The translations under genes were made by a program, and so were the position numbers. Shown here one piece after another: positions 24,673-31,690 of a stretch of 48,726 nt of DNA (its first letter is position 1; each line of letters begins with the position of its first letter). This DNA is from Flavobacteriales bacterium (GTDB lineage: Bacteria; Bacteroidota; Bacteroidia; Flavobacteriales_F; PHOS-HE28). Below the pieces are notes generated by a model. It had not been told where the DNA came from, did not search any database, and worked only from the letters and a program-made list of their open reading frames with translations. The DNA lies in the NCBI GenBank assembly GCA_016788485.1, contig JAEUSV010000062.1, forward strand, positions 1-48,726, written 5' to 3'.

Positions 24673-25151
24673 TCCCGTTCCGCGTCGGTCTCGGTTACGA
24701 TGTGCACCGCCTCGCCGAGGGGCGCGAGCTCTGGCTGGGCGGCGTGCGCATCGAGCACTCCACGGGCCTGCTGGGCCACAGCGATGCCGATGTGCTGCTG
24801 CACGCGGTGTGCGATGCCCTGCTGGGCGCGGCCGCACTGGGCGACATCGGTCACCATTTCCCCGACACGGACATGCGCTGGAAGGGTGCTGACAGCAAGG
24901 GCCTGCTGCGCGAGGTGGTGCGCCTGATCGGCGAGGCCGGCTGGCAGGTGGGCAACGTGGATTGCACCCTGGTGATGGAGCGGCCGCGCATCAAACCGCA
25001 CATCCCCGCCATGCGCGCGGTGATGGCGCCTCTGCTGGGCGTGGCGGAGGATGCCGTGGGCATCAAGGCCACCACCAACGAGAAGCTCGGCTACGTGGGG
25101 CGCGAGGAGGGCGTATGCGCCCATGCCGTGGCCCTCATCCACAAGCGCTAG
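24669..25151 (+). CDS. ispF: 2-C-methyl-D-erythritol 2,4-cyclodiphosphate synthase
   Basis: Forms MEcPP in the MEP isoprenoid pathway, with release of CMP. The 160-residue protein has the metal ligands in GLGYDVHRL and [20 protein letters not shown], the substrate segment [17 protein letters not shown], and the C-terminal [18 protein letters not shown]. Length and motifs are normal. It shows that this organism makes isoprenoids by the MEP route, upstream of the idi-crtB-crtI genes in this window. It overlaps porV at its start, and its TAG shares three bases with the DUF4956 stop on the other strand. Confidence 0.95.
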   Translation: MIPFRVGLGYDVHRLAEGRELWLGGVRIEHSTGLLGHSDADVLLHAVCDALLGAAALGDIGHHFPDTDMRWKGADSKGLLREVVRLIGEAGWQVGNVDCTLVMERPRIKPHIPAMRAVMAPLLGVAEDAVGIKATTNEKLGYVGREEGVCAHAVALIHKR

Positions 25152-25804
25152 TCGTCGCCGTCGTCGGCCGCGGGCTCGGCGAAGGTGCCCAGGGACTGCT
25201 CGTCCTCGAAGTAGAACACGCGCAGCTGCACCGTGTCGCGCAGCAGGTCGATCTTGCCCACCTCGATGCGGCTCACGTTGATGCCCAGGCGTTGCTTCAG
25301 GTCGGCGAAGAGCTCGGCGCGCTTCTCCGGCCGGATCAGGTCGATCTTCTCGTAGTTCACGAAGCGCATGGCCTCGTGGCGCGTGAGCCACAGGTGCTCC
25401 AGCACGTAGGTCATCACCAGGATCATGCCGTCGGTGAACAACAGTTCGGCCAGGCTGATCTTCTTGCTCACCAGCGCGTTGATCACCGCCAGGGCGATCA
25501 CCGCGAAGAGGTAGGTCATGTCCTTGATGCTGATCTGCTCGGTGCGGTAGCGCAGCACGCTGAACACCGCGAACAGCCCGAACGCGAAGCCTGTGCTCAG
25601 CTTCACGTTGTTGAGGAGCACGCACAGGAAGAAGATGAGGACGTTGAACAGGAAGTAGGTGAAGAGGTGGTCCTTCTTCCGGTGGATGTTGTAGTAGATC
25701 ACCCGGATGAGGATGAACACCACGGCGAGGTCGATGGCGAACTTGAAGAGCAGCTCCCACAGGTCGGGGTGGAAGAGGCGCATGCCGAAGAGCTTGTCGG
25801 TCAT
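25148..25804 (-). CDS. DUF4956 domain-containing membrane protein
   Basis: 218 residues from the ATG giving [19 protein letters not shown]. There are four likely helices in the first 145 residues ([60 protein letters not shown]). The conserved loop [16 protein letters not shown] follows the third helix, and a soluble C-terminal domain with an acidic end (AADDGDD) closes the protein. DUF4956 genes usually stand beside a VTC-type polymerase gene, as here; the VTC stop is ten bases upstream of this start. The function is unknown, and export or anchoring of a VTC product is an inference from the pairing. Confidence 0.85.
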   Translation of the reverse strand: MTDKLFGMRLFHPDLWELLFKFAIDLAVVFILIRVIYYNIHRKKDHLFTYFLFNVLIFFLCVLLNNVKLSTGFAFGLFAVFSVLRYRTEQISIKDMTYLFAVIALAVINALVSKKISLAELLFTDGMILVMTYVLEHLWLTRHEAMRFVNYEKIDLIRPEKRAELFADLKQRLGINVSRIEVGKIDLLRDTVQLRVFYFEDEQSLGTFAEPAADDGDD

Positions 25805-25814
25805 GGGAAGGGGT

Positions 25815-26567
25815 TCAGGCGGCGTTGCGGATCTTGTCAAGTCGTAGCAGGACCGGCTTGAAGGCGTTGCGCTTCAGGCCGGGATGGAGCATGATCATGC
25901 CGATGCAGTACTTGCTCATGCCTGCCGGGCGCACGCCGGTGGCGCGCATCAGGCGGGCGAAGGGGGAGCTGCGGTCGGCGCGGGCCTCCTTCAGTTCGGC
26001 CACGCAGATGCCTTCCAGCGCGCGGTCGGTGCCGGCCAGCGTGAAGCGCATGGCATGATCGATCGTGAGCCGCTCGTTGCGCGTGCGGTGCACGAAGGTG
26101 AGGCGTGTGAAGTGGTTCCAGAGCTGGGGCTCGAGCGGGTCGGCGCAATGGCTCGTTGCCGCGGCGAAGGCCTGGTGCTCCGCCGGCATGCGTTCGGGGA
26201 TCGCAGGCACCTTGATCCGCCGCTTGTCCGTGCCCCCGCGCCCGGTCTTGCGCTTCACCTCAAGGTAGGCGAGCCCGCTGCCGAGGTACTCGCGGTAGCG
26301 CACCTTGCTGCGGAAGCTGTGGCCGTTGTGGTGCTCGTGGTAGTGGCGCAGGTCGGCCGTGTCGAAGTACAGCGAACGGTAGTCGGTGCCGCGCCTGCCT
26401 TCTACCTCCAGGATCCGGTACTCGGCCCGCAGCACCTCCAGCAACGCCGGAAGTTCCGCCGAGCCGAACACGTACTTGGTGTCCATGCGGTCCAGCAGCT
26501 CCACACGGTCCATCTCCGCCAGGGAGATGGGGTCGTAGCGTGCGATGACCTCGTGGAGCGTGGGCAT
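25815..26567 (-). CDS. VTC domain (polyphosphate polymerase-like) protein
   Basis: 250 residues with a CYTH-type tunnel fold related to yeast Vtc4. Visible features are DRMDTKYVFGSAELPALLE with the Lys of the tunnel, YRSLYFDTADLRHYHEH, FRSKVRYREYLGSGLAYLEVKRKTGRGG, rich in the Arg/Lys pairs that bind polyphosphate, and ICVAELKEARAD with the metal-binding Glu. I used the ATG giving MPTLHEVIARY. It is cotranscribed with the DUF4956 gene. Whether it makes polyphosphate or another phosphate-linked polymer is not known for bacterial members of this pair. Confidence 0.85.
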   Translation of the reverse strand: MPTLHEVIARYDPISLAEMDRVELLDRMDTKYVFGSAELPALLEVLRAEYRILEVEGRRGTDYRSLYFDTADLRHYHEHHNGHSFRSKVRYREYLGSGLAYLEVKRKTGRGGTDKRRIKVPAIPERMPAEHQAFAAATSHCADPLEPQLWNHFTRLTFVHRTRNERLTIDHAMRFTLAGTDRALEGICVAELKEARADRSSPFARLMRATGVRPAGMSKYCIGMIMLHPGLKRNAFKPVLLRLDKIRNAA

Positions 26568-26673
26568 GGAAGGCGGTAAAACTAGGGATATGCGCCAACC
26601 CGGGCCGGTGGCTGCCTGTTCGACACGCCCTGGCGCCGAAGGTTCGATCCACAAAGGGCACCGGTCCCGTACC

Positions 26674-26681
26674 TAATTTCG
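26674..26681 (+). promoter_or_regulatory. -7 box of cdd
   Basis: TAATTTCG fits TAnnTTCG and ends 23 bases before the cdd ATG, in the 137-base divergent spacer between the VTC gene and cdd. No second gene is visible in that spacer. Confidence 0.45.
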
Positions 26682-26704
26682 TCACCCTTTACCCGGAACC
26701 GCCG

Positions 26705-27190
26705 ATGTCCAGCTCCCGCAAGGTCACCACCGTGTACATGCACCATCCCTCCTGGTCGGCGCTGCCGAAGGAGGACCAGGAGCTGCTGAAGCTGGCGCAG
26801 CGCGCGGCGGGGAACGCCTACGCCCGCTACAGCAAGTTCAAGGTGGGCGCGGCGCTGCGCATGGACAGCGGCGAGATCGTGCCCGGGAGCAACCAGGAGA
26901 ACGCCGCCTTCCCGGCGGGGATCTGCGCGGAGCGCACCGCGCTGCATGCGGCCATGACCATGCTGCCGCGCGGCACCGTGGAGAGCGTGGCCATCGTGGT
27001 GCCCCAGGTGAAGGGCAAGGACCCCGTGACCCCCTGCGGCATCTGCCGGCAGGCCTTGCTGGAGCAGGAGAACCGCCAGGGCTCCCCGATCCGCCTGCTC
27101 ATGGGCATCGTGCGCGGGCCCGTGCTCGAGACCTACAGCATGGACAGCCTGCTGCCGCTCTCGTTCGACCGCTCCTTCCTGCGGAAATAG
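26705..27190 (+). CDS. cdd: Cytidine deaminase
   Basis: Deaminates cytidine and deoxycytidine to uridine forms in pyrimidine salvage. The 161-residue protein has the zinc-dependent deaminase motifs: YSKFKVGAALRMDSGEIVPG, NAAFPAGICAERTALHAA with the first zinc Cys and the catalytic Glu, and TPCGICRQALLE with the two further zinc cysteines. Length fits the tetrameric class. In related genomes I recall cdd between porV and pdhA; here ispF and the DUF4956/VTC pair sit in between, so the neighbourhood is conserved but expanded. Confidence 0.95.
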   Translation: MSSSRKVTTVYMHHPSWSALPKEDQELLKLAQRAAGNAYARYSKFKVGAALRMDSGEIVPGSNQENAAFPAGICAERTALHAAMTMLPRGTVESVAIVVPQVKGKDPVTPCGICRQALLEQENRQGSPIRLLMGIVRGPVLETYSMDSLLPLSFDRSFLRK

Positions 27191-27227
27191 GCCGTTCCAG
27201 GGGCCGGCGGCATCGAAGGGCGGGGGC

Positions 27228-27235
27228 TATCTTTG
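27228..27235 (+). promoter_or_regulatory. -7 box of pdhA
   Basis: TATCTTTG matches TAnnTTTG exactly and ends 18 bases before the pdhA ATG. It supports that ATG over an earlier non-ATG start which would overlap the box. Confidence 0.55.
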
Positions 27236-27253
27236 GCCCGGATAAACCGACCG

Positions 27254-28294
27254 ATGGCCACCAAGACCGCTTCCGCCCCCAAGGGACCCGCCAAGCCTGC
27301 GGCCAAGGGGGACTTCTCCAAGGAGACCTACCAGCGCTGGTTCAAGGACATGCTGATGATGCGCCGCTTCGAGGAGAAGTGCGGTCAGCTTTACACCATG
27401 CAGAAGTTCGGCGGGTTCTGCCACCTGTACATCGGGCAGGAGGCCATCCTGGCCGGCATGGTCACCGCCATGGGCAAGGAGGACCGCCTGATCACCGGCT
27501 ACCGCGACCACTGCCACCCACTGGTGCTGGGCGAGACCCCGCACCGGGTGATGGCCGAGCTGTACGGCAAGACCACCGGCACCAGCAAGGGCAAGGGCGG
27601 CAGCATGCACTACTTCGACAAGGGCCGCAACCTCTTCGGCGGCCACGGCATCGTGGGCGGGCAGATCGGCCTGGGCGCCGGCATCGCCTTCGCCGACATG
27701 TACCGCGGCGGCGACCAGGTGACCCTGTGCATGATGGGCGACGGCGCCGTGCGCCAGGGCATGCTGCACGAGACCTTCAACATCGCCATGACCTGGAAGA
27801 TCCCCGTGGTCTTCATCATCGAGAACAACCACTACGCCATGGGCACCAGCGTGGAGCGCACCAGCAACGTGCGCGAACTGTACACCCTGGGCGAGAGCTA
27901 CGACATGCCCGGTGAGGCAGTCGATGGGATGAAGTGCGAGGCCGTGCACGAAGCGATCGCCAAGGCCTGCGCCCACTGCCGTGACGGCAAGGGACCCTAC
28001 CTGCTTGAGATCAAGACCTACCGGTACCGCGGCCACAGCATGAGCGACCCGCAGAAGTACCGCACCAAGGAGGAGGTGGAGGCCTACAAGCAACAGGACC
28101 CCATCGAGGACGTGCGCGCCAAGCTGCTCGCCAACAAGTGGGCCACCGAGGCCGAGCTCGAGGCCCTCGATGCCGCCATCAAGAAGGAGGTGGAGGACGC
28201 GGTGAAGTTCGCCGAGGAGAGCCCCCTCCCCGAAGCGAAGGAACTGTGGGAGGACGTGTACAAGACCCCGGATTATCCCTTCATCAAGGACTGA
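27254..28294 (+). CDS. pdhA: Pyruvate dehydrogenase E1 component, alpha subunit
   Basis: The thiamine-diphosphate subunit that decarboxylates pyruvate in the PDH complex. The 346-residue protein has an Ala/Lys/Pro-rich N terminus (about residues 1-20), MMRRFEEKCGQLYTMQKFGG, HLYIGQEAILAG, and the TPP motif running from MGDGAVRQGM to IENNHYAMGTS. It also has TYRYRGHSMSDPQKYRTKEE with the regulatory-loop sequence. The E1 beta gene is not in the window; in Bacteroidota it often lies elsewhere. It is followed by pdhC across a 125-base spacer that contains an inverted repeat. Confidence 0.95.
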   Translation: MATKTASAPKGPAKPAAKGDFSKETYQRWFKDMLMMRRFEEKCGQLYTMQKFGGFCHLYIGQEAILAGMVTAMGKEDRLITGYRDHCHPLVLGETPHRVMAELYGKTTGTSKGKGGSMHYFDKGRNLFGGHGIVGGQIGLGAGIAFADMYRGGDQVTLCMMGDGAVRQGMLHETFNIAMTWKIPVVFIIENNHYAMGTSVERTSNVRELYTLGESYDMPGEAVDGMKCEAVHEAIAKACAHCRDGKGPYLLEIKTYRYRGHSMSDPQKYRTKEEVEAYKQQDPIEDVRAKLLANKWATEAELEALDAAIKKEVEDAVKFAEESPLPEAKELWEDVYKTPDYPFIKD

Positions 28295-28302
28295 GCTGAA
28301 CC

Positions 28303-28393
28303 GCAACGACGCAACGAACGCTACGTATGCGCATCGCGAGCGAACAGCGGGTAACATCAGCCACTTCATGGCGTTCGCGTTGCGTACGTCGCG
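28303..28393. repeat. Imperfect inverted repeat between pdhA and pdhC
   Basis: The left arm GCAACGACGCAACGAACGC (28303-28321) and the right arm beginning GCGTTCGCGTTGCGTACGTC (28371-28390) are inverted copies with small indels. They flank about 49 bases that include TACGTA. The block resembles a decayed REP-like or miniature element and could fold in the pdhA-pdhC transcript. No other copy was seen in the window. Confidence 0.5.
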
Positions 28394-28419
28394 TGGTGGC
28401 GGTTAATCACTAAGACGTA

Positions 28420-29718
28420 ATGGCCGAGATCGTACGCATGCCGAAGCTGAGCGACACCATGACCGAGGGTGTGGTGGCGAAGTGGCACAAGAAGGTGGGT
28501 GAAAAGGTGAAGAGCGGCGATATCCTCGCCGAGATCGAGACCGACAAGGCCACCATGGAGTTCGAGAGCTTCCACGATGGTGTGCTGCTGCACATCGGCG
28601 TGCCCGAGGGCAAGACCGCCGCGGTGGACAGCCTGCTCGCCGTGTTCGGCAAGGAAGGGGAGGACATCAGCACGATCCTGGCGGAAGCGGAAAGCGCTGC
28701 TCCCAAGGCCGCTGCCGCCCCTGCTCCTGCTGCTGCTGCTCCTGCTCCTGCTGCTGCTGCTGCTGCCCCTGCGCCAGCCCCTGCCCCTGCCCCCGCTCCT
28801 TCTCCTGCACCCGTAGCGGCAGCGCCGAAACCTGCCCCCGCTCCCGCCCCCGCTACGAACGGTAGCGGTCGCAAGCACGCCAGCCCGCTCGCCAAGCGCC
28901 TGGCCGAGGAGAAGGGCATCGACATCGGTCGCGTGAAAGGCAGTGGCCCCGACGGCCGTGTGACCAAGCGCGACATCGAGGGCTGGACCGGTGGAGGCAT
29001 GGCCTACGCCGCGCCACAGGTGGAATCGTTCACCGAGGTGGCCGTGAGCCAGATGCGCAAGACCATAGCGCGCCGGCTGGCCGAGAGCAAGTTCAGCGCC
29101 CCGCACTTCTACCTCACGCTCGAGATCCCCATGGACCGCGCCATGCAGGTCCGCGAGGCGATCAACGCGAGCATCGCGCCCGACAAGATCAGCTTCAACG
29201 ACCTGGTGATCAAGGCGTGCGCCGTGGCCCTGAAGCAGCACCCCAAGGTGAACAGCAGCTGGCTCGGCGACCGCATCCGCTACAACGAGCACGTGCACAT
29301 CGGCGTGGCCGTGGCGGTGGAGGAGGGCCTGTTGGTGCCCGTGGTGCGCTTCGCCGATGGGAAGCCCCTGCGCACGATCGGTGCCGAGGTGCGCGACATG
29401 GCCAGGAAGGCCAAGGAGAAGAAGCTGCAGCCCGCCGACTGGGAGGGCAACACCTTCACCATCTCCAACCTCGGCATGTTCGGCATCGAGGAGTTCACCG
29501 CCATCATCAACCCGCCCGACGCGTGCATCCTGGCCGTGGGCGGCATAATGGAGAAGCCCGTGGTGCGCAACGGCGCCATCGTGCCCGGCCACACCATGAA
29601 GGTGACGCTGAGCTGCGACCACCGCGTGGTGGACGGTGCCACCGGCGCCGCCTTCCTCAACACCTTCAAGGGGCTGATGGAGGAGCCGGCGCTGCTGCTG
29701 GGCATGGGCGCGATCTGA
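28420..29718 (+). CDS. pdhC: Dihydrolipoamide acetyltransferase (PDH E2)
   Basis: The core enzyme of the pyruvate dehydrogenase complex, moving acetyl groups from lipoyl-lysine to CoA. The 432-residue protein has one lipoyl domain (residues 1-80, lipoyl-Lys in EIETDKATMEF), an Ala/Pro linker (about 93-145), a peripheral-subunit-binding domain (HASPLAKRLAEEKGIDIGRV and GRVTKRDIEGW, about 150-185) and the catalytic domain ending with CDHRVVDGATGAAFLN, whose HxxxDG is the active site. Many Bacteroidota homologues have two lipoyl domains; only one is visible here. Confidence 0.95.
   Translation: MAEIVRMPKLSDTMTEGVVAKWHKKVGEKVKSGDILAEIETDKATMEFESFHDGVLLHIGVPEGKTAAVDSLLAVFGKEGEDISTILAEAESAAPKAAAAPAPAAAAPAPAAAAAAPAPAPAPAPAPSPAPVAAAPKPAPAPAPATNGSGRKHASPLAKRLAEEKGIDIGRVKGSGPDGRVTKRDIEGWTGGGMAYAAPQVESFTEVAVSQMRKTIARRLAESKFSAPHFYLTLEIPMDRAMQVREAINASIAPDKISFNDLVIKACAVALKQHPKVNSSWLGDRIRYNEHVHIGVAVAVEEGLLVPVVRFADGKPLRTIGAEVRDMARKAKEKKLQPADWEGNTFTISNLGMFGIEEFTAIINPPDACILAVGGIMEKPVVRNGAIVPGHTMKVTLSCDHRVVDGATGAAFLNTFKGLMEEPALLLGMGAI
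28696..28857 (+). repeat. Ala/Pro-coding low-complexity tract in pdhC
   Basis: About 54 codons of nearly pure Ala and Pro, with gct/gcc/cct triplets repeated many times, forming the flexible linker between the lipoyl and subunit-binding domains. It is a likely place for length change by slippage, which would stay in frame only in steps of three. Confidence 0.8.
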
Positions 29719-29759
29719 GCGTGCACGTGTTCCGGGAGGTCGGGCTATCTTGACCGGGC

Positions 29760-31214
29760 ATGGCTGCCCAACGTCCCACCGTACGGTGTTCCACCGAAGG
29801 CCTTTCGCGCGCGGAGGTCATTGTTCTGCTCTTTCAGGCCTTTCGCAAGTTGAATTGGGGTGTGGAGCACCTGCATCCCATGCGGGTGGTGGCCATCACA
29901 CCGAGGTCCGCATTCTCCAATGGCGAGGAGGTGGTCGTTGACCTCGATAATGAAGGGTTCTCTGCCGAGAGCAAGTTCCAGCAATGGACCCTCGTTTCCG
30001 GCCGCAAGCGCCATCAACGCAACCTCGATGCGCTCATGGACGCCTTCGCCGAGGCGCGGGTGTCCACCACCCCGGAGACCATGGCCGCGGAACTGAAGGA
30101 GCTGGAGGAGAGCGGAGCGATGCAGCAGGATGCGTCCACGGCCCATGCCAACGAGTTCCACTGGCGCGACATCGGCAGCATGTTCATCCCGCGCAGGGAC
30201 TTCTTCGCCACGCCCTTGCTGATCGATGCGAGCGTGCTCGTCTTCATCGCGATGGTGGCCACCGGGGTGCACGTGCTGTCTCCCACTGGTGAGGACCTGC
30301 TCGCATGGGGCGCCAACTACCGTCCCTACACCCTGGACGGACAATGGTGGCGGCTCCTGACCTGCTGCTTCGTGCACATCGGCGCGTTCCACCTGCTCCT
30401 GAACATGTACGCCCTGCTCATGATCGGGCTTCATCTGGAGCCGCTCCTCGGCCGTTGGCGGATGTTCGCGCTCTATGGCATCACCGGTGTGTTCGCCAGC
30501 CTCACCAGCCTGTGGTGGCACGACAACACGGTCAGTGCGGGCGCATCGGGCGCCATCTTCGGGCTCTATGGGGTCTTTCTTGCCCTGCTGTTCACCGACC
30601 TGTTCCACAAGGACGTACGCCGGAACCTGCTCCAGAGCATCGGCATCTTCGTGGTGTACAACCTGATCAACGGCCTCAAGGGCGGTGTGGACAATGCCGC
30701 CCACATCGGTGGTCTCGTGAGCGGGCTCGCCATGGGCGGTGGCCTCTATTTCACGCTCAGGAAGCCGGATGTTCCGGTCGTTCACCTGGCCGCCTGGAGC
30801 GGACCCTTGCTCGCGTTGGGGCTCTGCTCCGGCATGGTGCTGCGATCGATCCCCATGGACGATGCCGTTTTCCAGAAGGAGCTTGCCGCCTTCCAGGTGC
30901 TTGAGCAGCAGGGGATCGCGCCGTTCAACATGCCCGATGATGCCACCGCCAATGCCCAGCTCATCCTTGTGCAGGACAGCGGACTGCCCGCCTGGCGCGA
31001 AGCCGTGGCGCTCCTGCATCGGACCGATTCGCTCGATCTCTCGCCCGAGATGGCCCGCCAGCGGAACCTCTTCACCATCTATGCCGAAGCCCGTCTGCAC
31101 AACATGGAGCTTGTGGAGGCCGCGCTGATGAAGGGGGACACGGAACCCGATGCGGAGATGCAGGCCAGCTTCGCCCGGATCGACTCGGTCCTTTCCGTGA
31201 TCAACGGCGAGTAA
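29760..31214 (+). CDS. Rhomboid family intramembrane serine protease with extra N- and C-terminal domains
   Basis: 484 residues. A soluble N-terminal domain (about 1-140, with SRAEVIVLLFQAFRKLNW and FQQWTLVSGRKRHQRN) precedes a six-helix rhomboid core. Within the core are NYRPYTLDGQWWRLLTCCFVH, FHLLLNMYALLMIG, the catalytic Ser263 in SAGASGAIFGLYG, and His315 in DNAAHIGGLVSG. A C-terminal soluble stretch of about 120 residues follows. It should cleave membrane-embedded substrates; the targets are unknown. A near -7 box, TATCTTGA, ends only six bases before the ATG, so the mRNA may be leaderless. Confidence 0.92.
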   Translation: MAAQRPTVRCSTEGLSRAEVIVLLFQAFRKLNWGVEHLHPMRVVAITPRSAFSNGEEVVVDLDNEGFSAESKFQQWTLVSGRKRHQRNLDALMDAFAEARVSTTPETMAAELKELEESGAMQQDASTAHANEFHWRDIGSMFIPRRDFFATPLLIDASVLVFIAMVATGVHVLSPTGEDLLAWGANYRPYTLDGQWWRLLTCCFVHIGAFHLLLNMYALLMIGLHLEPLLGRWRMFALYGITGVFASLTSLWWHDNTVSAGASGAIFGLYGVFLALLFTDLFHKDVRRNLLQSIGIFVVYNLINGLKGGVDNAAHIGGLVSGLAMGGGLYFTLRKPDVPVVHLAAWSGPLLALGLCSGMVLRSIPMDDAVFQKELAAFQVLEQQGIAPFNMPDDATANAQLILVQDSGLPAWREAVALLHRTDSLDLSPEMARQRNLFTIYAEARLHNMELVEAALMKGDTEPDAEMQASFARIDSVLSVINGE

Positions 31215-31238
31215 GCGCCCGGTCGCACAGCCCGCGCC

Positions 31239-31664
31239 ATGCGTTCGCGCATCCTCGTCCTCGGCCAGTTCACCTGCATCGCACTGCTGCTGTTCGGCGG
31301 TCCGTGGGCCATGCCCTGGTGGGCGTGGTCTTTGTTCGCCGTGGGGCTTGGTGTGTTCGGCTGGGCCGTCGCTTCGCTCGGCGGCAACAACTTCACCATC
31401 CTGCCGGATCCCCGGGAAGGCAATACCCTCGCCGTTCACGGGATCTACAGGTATGTCCGTCACCCCATGTACACTGCGGTGCTCGTGTGCGGCCTCGCCT
31501 TCACCCTCGGTGCGCCTACGTTGCTGCGCAGCCTGGCGTTGGTGACCTGTGCAGTGGTGCTTGTGCTGAAGGTGCGGCATGAGGAGGCACTGCTCACCGC
31601 CCGCCATCCGGACTATCCGCAGCGGATGCATGGCGTGGCGCGGTTGGTGCCGGGGGTGTGGTAG
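31239..31664 (+). CDS. Isoprenylcysteine carboxyl methyltransferase (ICMT) family protein
   Basis: A 141-residue integral membrane protein with about four helices. The family's C-terminal SAM-binding motif is clear: VHGIYRYVRHPMYTAVLVCG, then LKVRHEEALLTARHPDYPQR. These small bacterial relatives of ICMT/PEMT methylate unknown acceptors, possibly lipids or isoprenoid compounds. The gene follows the rhomboid gene after 24 bases on the same strand, and its end lies 26 bases before the recG start chosen here. The family call is good; the substrate is not known. Confidence 0.88.
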   Translation: MRSRILVLGQFTCIALLLFGGPWAMPWWAWSLFAVGLGVFGWAVASLGGNNFTILPDPREGNTLAVHGIYRYVRHPMYTAVLVCGLAFTLGAPTLLRSLALVTCAVVLVLKVRHEEALLTARHPDYPQRMHGVARLVPGVW

Positions 31665-31678
31665 AGCCTCCGGGATCC

Positions 31679-31686
31679 TACTTTCG
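31679..31686 (+). promoter_or_regulatory. -7 box of recG
   Basis: TACTTTCG fits TAnnTTCG and ends four bases before the GTG start chosen for recG, so transcription would begin at or very near the start codon. Confidence 0.5.
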
Positions 31687-31690
31687 GCTC

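Noticed and set aside
31658..31690. Earlier GTG start for recG
   Set aside because: It overlaps the end of the previous gene and would translate the -7 box. RecG homologues begin close to FLDTPIEYLKGVGP.
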